Shown: in pieces, positions 6,962-12,935 of the stretch
Layout: each line of letters opens with the position of its first letter
How positions within the stretch are numbered: the stretch's first letter is position 1
NCBI GenBank assembly: GCA_937907555.1
Contig: CALEST010000046.1
Span: forward strand, 1-12,935
Reading direction: 5' to 3'
DNA length: 12,935 nucleotides
Source: an uncultured Sediminibacterium sp.
GTDB lineage: Bacteria; Bacteroidota; Bacteroidia; Chitinophagales; Chitinophagaceae
The notes under the pieces: model-generated
Told to the model about the DNA's origin: nothing
Seen by the model: only the letters and a program-made list of their open reading frames with translations
Databases searched by the model: none
Made by a program: the position numbers and the translations under genes

Positions 6962-8101
6962 ATGAAAAATGTCAATTACCTCTTACTGGGGGCGGGCTTA
7001 CTGCTGAGTGCTTGTAGCCAGGAAAAAAAATACGGAGAGTTTACCGTAAAGGGTACTATCAAAAATGCCATTGCACCTAAAGTATATTTACAGGAATTGC
7101 CTTATGGTGGAGATCAGCCAATCATTCTTGACTCTGCCAGCCTGCCTGCTGATGGCAAATTCAGTTTAAAAGGAATTGCCAAAGAAGAAGGATTGTACAG
7201 ACTGGTACTGGAGAACGGTCCGGATGTTTTAATTGTAAACGACAACAATGAAATTGAAGTAGACTTAGACGTTACCAGATACAGGGTATATGAAGTAAAA
7301 AACTCTCCTGCTTCTGCTGCCATGCATATTCTGTTTGAAGATTACAGAAAAAAAGACTCTGCACTGTATGCAGTATTTATGGAATTGGATTCTTTACAGG
7401 CGCAACCCAATTCCGACTCATTGGTGAAAGTATTGCAAACCAACAGGGATGGCAAAGTGAAGGAAATGAACGGAATGGTAAGAAAATTCATCAACGAGAG
7501 TGAAAGCCCTGCAGCACGTTATTATGCATTGGGTATGGCTTCCAGAACCATGACACAAGATGAATTAAAAGCATTGGTAAATGAGTCTGCAGACAAATAC
7601 AAGTCTCACTCTGGTTTAAATAAAATCAAAGCCTTACTGGACGCGAGTGCCAAACAGCAACCAGCAGCACCCCCTGCTTATGCTTTATTGGGCAAAGACG
7701 CTCCTGAAATTACCCTACCCGATTTAGATGGCAAACCATTTTCATTGAGTAGCCTGAAAGGCAAATATGTTCTGGTAGACTTCTGGGCCAGCTGGTGCGG
7801 TCCTTGTAGAAAAGAGAATCCGAATGTAGTTGCTGCATTTAATCAGTTCAAAAAGAAAAATTTCACCATCCTGGGTGTTTCATTAGACAACGATAAACAA
7901 GCCTGGTTAGATGCCATTAAAATGGATAAACTAAACTGGAAGCATATCAGTGATTTAAAACAATGGGAAAGCGAAATGCCAAATCTATATCAGTTCAATG
8001 CCATTCCATTTAACGTATTAATTAATCCTGAAGGAAAGATTATTGCTTCTGATTTAAGAGGCAATCAATTGTTTAAGACGCTGGAAGAGTTACTGAAGTA
8101 A
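6962..8101 (+). CDS. TlpA-like thioredoxin lipoprotein with N-terminal DUF4369-type domain
   Basis: A 379-residue envelope lipoprotein of the thiol-disulfide oxidoreductase class common in Bacteroidota. Residues 1-17 are a lipoprotein signal with lipobox LSAC and lipidated C18. About 25-120 resembles DUF4369 (FTVKGTIKNA..VYLQEL...ILDSASLPADGKFSLKG). A helical linker follows, ending in a Pro/Ala-rich stretch (QQPAAPPAY, 232-240). About 243-379 is a TlpA/AhpC-TSA domain with the redox motif WCGPC (C279, C282) and cis-proline in AIPFN (P349). It probably reduces disulfides, or transfers electrons, in the periplasm or at a membrane face; the partner protein is unknown. It is the third gene of the alaS-gatB unit, 9 bp after gatB, and ends 20 bp before a strong terminator. 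Redox function is well supported; the biological role is inferred from family only. Confidence 0.92.
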   Translation: MKNVNYLLLGAGLLLSACSQEKKYGEFTVKGTIKNAIAPKVYLQELPYGGDQPIILDSASLPADGKFSLKGIAKEEGLYRLVLENGPDVLIVNDNNEIEVDLDVTRYRVYEVKNSPASAAMHILFEDYRKKDSALYAVFMELDSLQAQPNSDSLVKVLQTNRDGKVKEMNGMVRKFINESESPAARYYALGMASRTMTQDELKALVNESADKYKSHSGLNKIKALLDASAKQQPAAPPAYALLGKDAPEITLPDLDGKPFSLSSLKGKYVLVDFWASWCGPCRKENPNVVAAFNQFKKKNFTILGVSLDNDKQAWLDAIKMDKLNWKHISDLKQWESEMPNLYQFNAIPFNVLINPEGKIIASDLRGNQLFKTLEELLK

Positions 8102-8121
8102 TCAACATATTACACTTAAAG

Positions 8122-8154
8122 AAAAAGCCCGAATCATAAGATCCGGGCTTTTTT
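8122..8154 (+). terminator. Rho-independent terminator of the alaS-gatB-tlpA-like operon
   Basis: Stem AGCCCG (8126-8131) pairs with CGGGCT (8144-8149). After one A/C mismatch, ATC pairs with GAT around an ATAA loop, and the outer A-run pairs with the T-run. A tract of six T (8149-8154) follows on the plus strand. The A-rich 5' flank could also let it act weakly on the other strand. Confidence 0.88.
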
Positions 8155-8210
8155 AATACAGCTTTATCAAGACGAGATTATTTTTATTCAGTACGATGTA
8201 ATAAAAACAA

Positions 8211-8237
8211 AGAGGCCCCAAAAATTTCGGGGCCTCT
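8211..8237 (-). terminator. Rho-independent terminator of the susC-susD operon
   Basis: A perfect 9-bp stem (AGAGGCCCC at 8211-8219 with GGGGCCTCT at 8229-8237) surrounds a 9-base A/T-rich loop. Read leftwards it is followed by TTGTTTTTATT, a usable U-tract. It lies 23 bp after the susD stop codon, and there is no comparable T tract on the plus-strand side. Confidence 0.85.
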
Positions 8238-8260
8238 CTATGATGATAACTAATTAAGAA

Positions 8261-9706
8261 TTAGTTGGTGTATCCAGGATTCTGTTGAATCAATGGATTT
8301 GCCTGAATTTCAGCATTTGGAATTGGCAATAAGAAACGGAAGCTACCAGCAGCCAAAGTAGTTGAATTGGCATTTGGAGCATCTGTAGTTAAACGATTAA
8401 CAGGTAGGTTTCTTCTTTTCAAATCCCAGAAACGATGACCTTCATATGGTAATTCCTTGAAACGCTCTTCCAAGATAGCAGTGATAGCTGCATCTTTGGT
8501 AGCCAATGTAACATTGGTATAACCATTGATACGGGCAGCACGCAATGTGTTTAAGTCGTTGGTAGCGCCTACTAAATTGTTCAATTCAGCATTTGCTTCT
8601 GCGCGAATCAAATACATTTCACCAGTTCTGAACACTTTTGCATCAGCAACGTGCTCTGTTGGTGTACCATATGTAGTTCCACGATATTTAGCAATTAACT
8701 GAGAAGGACGACCAGCAGCAGCCAACAATGGTTCTGTTCTGAAGTAAACACCAAAACGAACGTCGTTTACTTGATCGTATGAGTCCCAAAGTTTGTTAGA
8801 AGGCAACCAGGTAACCTGTGCAATGGCACCAGAATTAGCTGAAGTTCCATGGAACAAAGAACCAATTCTTCCACCCAGAGAAGCTGTTCTGCTTAATTTG
8901 AAAGCTACTTCACTGTTGTTTGCATCGGTCCAGATGGCAGGGAAGTTGGTTCTGCTAGCCAAAGGAATAGCATTGATGTATTCAGTAGTGAAAGTAACCG
9001 CATCAGTATACTCTTTCAAGTATAAAGCCACTCTTGCCTGTAATGCAGTTGCAGCAGGACGGGTAGCACGATAAATATCAGTTAGTGCAGCAGGCAACAA
9101 TGGTTTTGCTGCTACTAAGTCTGCTTTCAATTTAGCAAAGTAAGGACTCACCTGAATTCTGGTTGTTGGTGCCAGAGAAGGGGTTTCCATATAAGCCATT
9201 GCTAAATCAGTACCTACGGCAGAATTACTGTAGTACTTGTACAATTCAAAATGACAGAATGCACGTAAGAACAATGCTTCACCACGTAAGCGATCTTTCA
9301 ATGCAACTTCAGCAGGAGTTGTTGCTGGAGCATTGGGTAAAGCAGCTAATACGCGGTTAACACGGTCGATAATTCTGTAATACAGGTTAAATGCAGTGAA
9401 GTTATCACGAATGCTGATATCAGCAGAGCTGTATTGCCACTCGTGTACGGTAGCTGCATTATAAAATTCACCAACTCTTACTTCATCAGAAAATACCGCA
9501 TTTAACAAAATGCCCATTTCCACGTTCATGGCAGCATAAGCACCAATAATACCAGATTCGTTGTTGGCTACCGTTTTTAATGCGATATCACCACCAATAA
9601 AGTCGGTCTCTTTTACATCAATTACTTTTTGACAAGCTCCCAAAGAAGCGGCCATAAAAGCAAGGATGACTAGTTTATTTTTTTTCATTTGATTCATTTT
9701 TTTCAT
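8261..9706 (-). CDS. SusD/RagB-family nutrient-binding outer-membrane lipoprotein
   Basis: A 481-residue lipoprotein that sits on the cell surface as the lid of the SusC channel and captures substrate. The signal peptide has lipobox SLGAC with lipidated C25. Family signatures are RGEALFLRAFCHFELYKYY (141-159), the TPR-like stretch EMYLIRAEANAELN (363-376), ILEERFKELPYEGHRFWDL (411-429), and the end segment FLLPIPNAEIQANP before NPGY. Three in-frame ATGs (9706, 9697, 9688) could start it; the third gives the most standard signal peptide (MKKNKLVIL), so the true start may be 18 bases downstream of the one given. It lies 23 bp after susC in the same operon and ends at a strong terminator. Length is close to the shorter end of the family. 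The ligand, whether glycan, peptide or other, cannot be told from sequence. Confidence 0.95.
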   Translation of the reverse strand: MKKMNQMKKNKLVILAFMAASLGACQKVIDVKETDFIGGDIALKTVANNESGIIGAYAAMNVEMGILLNAVFSDEVRVGEFYNAATVHEWQYSSADISIRDNFTAFNLYYRIIDRVNRVLAALPNAPATTPAEVALKDRLRGEALFLRAFCHFELYKYYSNSAVGTDLAMAYMETPSLAPTTRIQVSPYFAKLKADLVAAKPLLPAALTDIYRATRPAATALQARVALYLKEYTDAVTFTTEYINAIPLASRTNFPAIWTDANNSEVAFKLSRTASLGGRIGSLFHGTSANSGAIAQVTWLPSNKLWDSYDQVNDVRFGVYFRTEPLLAAAGRPSQLIAKYRGTTYGTPTEHVADAKVFRTGEMYLIRAEANAELNNLVGATNDLNTLRAARINGYTNVTLATKDAAITAILEERFKELPYEGHRFWDLKRRNLPVNRLTTDAPNANSTTLAAGSFRFLLPIPNAEIQANPLIQQNPGYTN

Positions 9707-9729
9707 TCAAGAAAATGCAATTGTACCTA

Positions 9730-12700
9730 TTAGAAATTAATATCTAAACCAAGTACAAACGCTCTTGGGTTAGGATATTCATTCAAGCTGATATTGTTAT
9801 CGTCTTCAGGATCCAAACCTCTCCAAGGGCTCCAGATGGCAAGGTTTTGACCTTGAACATACAATCTTGCACTCTTAATGATAGTTGTACCACTAGCAGT
9901 CTTGATGCTTGGAATTGCATAAGAAACCATTAGATTTCTGAAACGTAAGAACTTAGCATTTTCAAGGTCAGAAGAAGTAAATCCTCTGTCGTAAGCTGAA
10001 CTCTGATACAATTTAACATCACCTGGCTTAGTCCACTGCATGTCAATTAACTCTCTTGAAGCTCTAACCGCCTGGTGGTAACCCAAAGTACCTCTGGTAA
10101 TCCAGTTACGGGTATTGTTACTACGAACAACGTCGAACTGATAAGAGAATAAAGCAGAAACAGTGATTGCCTTGAAGCGGATATCAAAGTTGAAACCACC
10201 CTGATGCTTTGGCAAATAAGTACCAAACTTAGCGAAACGACCAGCAGCTGCTTCAGAATAAACAGTTGTGCCAGTTGGTCCTTCATACATTGGACGGCCA
10301 GTTGCAGGATCAGCACCTAAATAGTTAGTGGTGTAATGAGAACCATAAGGAAGACCCTTTCTGATTACGAAAGTTCCTAAGAAGTATTCATTTACAAGAC
10401 CTAAATCTTCAATGTTGTTTTGGTTGATAGAGTGGTTAACACCAACTGTGAAACCAAAATCTCTTTTCTTAACAACATCCACATTCGCAGTTAGTTCCAC
10501 ACCCTTGTTGGTCATAACACCCGCATTGATGCTTAAAGAACCGAAACCAGTTGTACCAGACAATGGTTGGTTTACGAATAGGTCGATAGTTTTGTTTTTG
10601 TAGATATCAACAGTGAATCTTGCACGGTTTTGCCATACAGCAAAATCGATACCGATATTGGTCTTCTGAATTCTTTCAATCTTCAAATCAGGGTTACCTG
10701 GGTTGCTAGGAGCAAGACCTACAACAGCAGAACCTGCATAAGCAGTTGTTCCGAAAGTAGGAACCTGAGGACCTTGATAGTTGGTAACACCATTCAAAGG
10801 AACGCCATAACCACCAGTTACGATAGATCCGATGTTAGGAATGATACCATAGCTCGCACGAACTTTCAAGTCAGTGAAAATACGCTGATTAGCAAGGAAT
10901 TTCTCTTTTAGCGCATTCCAGGTAAAACCAGCAGACCAAGTGGTGATTTCACGGTTAGAAACATTCACGATTCTTGAAGTTCCGTCTCTTCTGATATTCG
11001 CATTGATAGAGTATTTGCCATCATAGGTATATCTAGCAGTAGCGAAGTAAGAACGGATACCAAATCCGGATTTAGCAGAAGAAGAGTTCTGAGGATAAGT
11101 AGCAGCACCATTAGTAGGTAATGCACCAGCGCCCTGACCAGTTTCTGTTAAACGAGGATCTAGGTTAAATAAAGTAAGACCCATTGCTTTAGACCAGCCA
11201 CGAACAACTTCAAAATAAGCACCTGCTTCAACTTCATGAATATTGTTGATACGCTTAGCAAATACCAAGCTGCTGGTGTTGATGATTTGAGAAGTTAAAC
11301 GGTGACCTTCCTGAGCCAAACCGCTCTGGAACTGCTGTAAAGAACCAATGTAAGAAGCAGGATTGATATAACGTGAGTTATCATCGCTAGATACGTCAAC
11401 ACCAAAAGTATTCTGAACTGTTAAGCTAGGCAAAATTTTGTAAGCAATAGTCAATCCAGAGTTCAATTTGATCTGATTGTTGGTTCTCTTAGAATTCTGA
11501 ATACCTTCTAATAAGTTACCCACCTGACGAAGCGCCAATGGAGTGGTTGCACCAAAAATAATAGAACCATCTGCTCTGAAAGGATTCTCATAAGTTTTAG
11601 CACGGTAAGTCATCTGGAAAGGGTTTCTTGGGCTATTTCCCAACTGCTCACCTTCAGAGAATCTGGTGATAGAATAACCAATCTGATTATTGAAACGAAC
11701 AGATAATTTATCTGCAGTGTGATCCAAGTTAAAACGAACAGTATAACGGGTTAAGCTTGAACCAAGGTCAATACCTTGTTGATCAAACATACCGGCAGAC
11801 ATGAAGAACTTGGTTTTCTCATTACCACCAGACATATTAAGTTCATGTGTTCTGGAAACACCAGTTCTGAACAATACATCAGGCCAGTAAGTATCAATAG
11901 CCTTAATACTGTCATACAAGAATTGCTTTCTTGCTGCGTTCATGCCAGCTGGGATAGCAGGGTTATTAGGAGAGTAAGTCCAACCTGGTGTATTGGTAAA
12001 TCTTTCTCTTTCTTCATAAGCAAACATTTCAGCAGTATTCATCAAATTCATTCTGCTGAAATCTGGTGCCTGAGTAAAACCATACTGATTTCTGAAAGTA
12101 AAATTGGTTGGACCAGTTTTACCTCTTTTGGTTGTAATTACGATTACCCCTGTACCACCCCTAGCACCATATAAAGCTGCAGAGTTTGCATCTTTTAATA
12201 CAGTAATAGATTCGAAGTCGTTAGGGTTAATTGACTGCATGTCGAACGCAGGCAAAGGAACTCCGTCAATTACATACAAGGGCTGTGCACCAGCACCTGC
12301 GATAGACTGAACCCCTCTGATGGTAACACTTGCAGAAGTACCTGGCTGACCAGATCCGGAGTTAACCAACATACCTGGAACACGTCCTTGTAATGCCTGG
12401 TCAAACGCACCCACTGGTACAGTTTCAACAACTTTACCGCTTAATACAGCGGCAGCACCAGCAAACTGGGTTTTCTTTTCTCTGGAATAACCAGTAACTA
12501 CCACTTCGTCTAAGTTCTCAACAGTAGAACTAAGTGATACATTCACTGTATTACCCTTACCCAATTTAATTTCCTTGGGTGCAAGGTTTAAACCAGAAAC
12601 TACCAAAGCGGTAGCGGTAGAAGGAACAGAAATAGAATACGTTCCGTTCTCTTTTGTTAGTGTACCTGTACTAGTGCCTTTCACCAATACAGAAGCCCCT

Positions 12701-12813
12701 GAAACAGGCTTTCCACTCTCGTCTGTTACTGTTCCTGTGATGGTTCTGTTCTGAGCCTGTAGTTGAAACAAGCTGACCAACAGACACAGGAATACTGTGA
12801 CTAGTTTTCTCAT
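9730..12813 (-). CDS. SusC/RagA-family TonB-dependent outer-membrane transporter
   Basis: A 1027-residue active importer of the outer membrane, powered through TonB. In order: signal peptide 1-20 (ending QLQA); a carboxypeptidase-regulatory-like beta domain at about 23-95 (starting RTITGTVTDESGKPVSGA); TonB box DEVVVTGYS (102-110); plug domain (about 115-230) with GRVPGMLV, TIRGVQS, the SusC motif YVIDGVPL (180-187) and ITVLKDANSAALYGARGGTG (203-222); then the beta barrel to the terminal Phe1027. There is no STN domain, so it is not expected to signal to an anti-sigma factor. A sampled stretch (10381-10440) favours C-ending codons (AAC, TTC, TAC, ATC, CAC), which suggests strong expression. 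It is the first gene of the pair with susD, and no enzyme or regulator gene accompanies it in the window. A 10-bp inverted repeat lies 10 bp upstream of the start codon. Confidence 0.96.
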   Translation of the reverse strand: MRKLVTVFLCLLVSLFQLQAQNRTITGTVTDESGKPVSGASVLVKGTSTGTLTKENGTYSISVPSTATALVVSGLNLAPKEIKLGKGNTVNVSLSSTVENLDEVVVTGYSREKKTQFAGAAAVLSGKVVETVPVGAFDQALQGRVPGMLVNSGSGQPGTSASVTIRGVQSIAGAGAQPLYVIDGVPLPAFDMQSINPNDFESITVLKDANSAALYGARGGTGVIVITTKRGKTGPTNFTFRNQYGFTQAPDFSRMNLMNTAEMFAYEERERFTNTPGWTYSPNNPAIPAGMNAARKQFLYDSIKAIDTYWPDVLFRTGVSRTHELNMSGGNEKTKFFMSAGMFDQQGIDLGSSLTRYTVRFNLDHTADKLSVRFNNQIGYSITRFSEGEQLGNSPRNPFQMTYRAKTYENPFRADGSIIFGATTPLALRQVGNLLEGIQNSKRTNNQIKLNSGLTIAYKILPSLTVQNTFGVDVSSDDNSRYINPASYIGSLQQFQSGLAQEGHRLTSQIINTSSLVFAKRINNIHEVEAGAYFEVVRGWSKAMGLTLFNLDPRLTETGQGAGALPTNGAATYPQNSSSAKSGFGIRSYFATARYTYDGKYSINANIRRDGTSRIVNVSNREITTWSAGFTWNALKEKFLANQRIFTDLKVRASYGIIPNIGSIVTGGYGVPLNGVTNYQGPQVPTFGTTAYAGSAVVGLAPSNPGNPDLKIERIQKTNIGIDFAVWQNRARFTVDIYKNKTIDLFVNQPLSGTTGFGSLSINAGVMTNKGVELTANVDVVKKRDFGFTVGVNHSINQNNIEDLGLVNEYFLGTFVIRKGLPYGSHYTTNYLGADPATGRPMYEGPTGTTVYSEAAAGRFAKFGTYLPKHQGGFNFDIRFKAITVSALFSYQFDVVRSNNTRNWITRGTLGYHQAVRASRELIDMQWTKPGDVKLYQSSAYDRGFTSSDLENAKFLRFRNLMVSYAIPSIKTASGTTIIKSARLYVQGQNLAIWSPWRGLDPEDDNNISLNEYPNPRAFVLGLDINF

Positions 12814-12822
12814 GATTAAGTG

Positions 12823-12863
12823 TTTAAGTTTTGGACAGCTAATATAGTTAATGAAAACTTAAA
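12823..12863. repeat. Inverted repeat upstream of susC
   Basis: TTTAAGTTTT (12823-12832) and AAAACTTAAA (12854-12863) are perfect 10-bp inverted copies 21 bases apart. A further partial direct copy, TTAAGTGT, lies at 12816-12823. The repeat could be an operator for a dimeric regulator or a hairpin in the susC leader, but it is A/T-rich, so a chance origin is possible. The rest of 12814-12935 shows no gene and no clear TAnnTTTG box. Confidence 0.4.
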
Positions 12864-12935
12864 AGCTAAGGTTTCAAAGATTTGAATATGATAAACGGCA
12901 TTTCGTTAAACAATGCATTTATTTAAAATGTATAA

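Noticed and set aside
8261..12813. A complete polysaccharide utilisation locus
   Set aside because: Only SusC and SusD are present; no carbohydrate-active enzyme or sensor is visible, so calling it a PUL would overreach.
1..12935. Mobile element, phage, defence island or CRISPR array
   Set aside because: No transposase, integrase, terminal repeats, repeat-spacer pattern or defence-type domain was seen; the genes are core metabolism, translation, repair and envelope functions.

Overview
The window looks like chromosome from a Bacteroidota member, most likely family Chitinophagaceae. The reasons are a SusC/SusD pair with typical signatures, a DUF4369-type thioredoxin lipoprotein, TAnnTTTG-type promoter elements and the absence of Shine-Dalgarno sequences before the starts. 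Genus-level placement cannot be made from sequence reading alone. There are no tRNA or rRNA genes, insertion sequences, phage genes or CRISPR repeats. Coding density is very high and no gene-free gap exceeds 160 bases.

Left part (1-2791): the 3' end of a phosphoenolpyruvate carboxylase gene runs in from the left and meets, stop codon to stop codon, a leftward HhH-GPD (AlkA-type) DNA glycosylase gene. Divergent from the glycosylase is a small secreted NTF2-like (DUF4440/SnoaL-type) protein. This converges on a leftward pair: a membrane-anchored M23 (LytM-type) peptidoglycan endopeptidase, followed by a 76-residue two-helix membrane protein that starts with TTG.

Middle part (2818-8153): alaS (alanyl-tRNA synthetase), gatB (subunit B of the tRNA-dependent amidotransferase) and a TlpA-like thioredoxin lipoprotein form a tight rightward operon. 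alaS and gatB overlap by one base (TAATG), and the third gene follows after 9 bases. A strong hairpin terminator ends the operon. Candidate alaS and M23 promoters sit face to face in the 97-bp divergent gap.

Right part (8211-12935): a leftward susC-susD operon encodes a TonB-dependent outer-membrane transporter and its substrate-binding lipoprotein, ending in its own hairpin terminator. No glycoside hydrolase, sigma/anti-sigma or hybrid two-component gene accompanies the pair in the window, so its substrate is unknown. A perfect 10-bp inverted repeat lies just upstream of susC.

Most of the window is ordinary core and envelope genome. I found no convincing new multi-gene system. The points most worth checking are a 16-base T run inside the carboxylase gene, the face-to-face promoters, the TTG-start membrane protein and the repeat upstream of susC.
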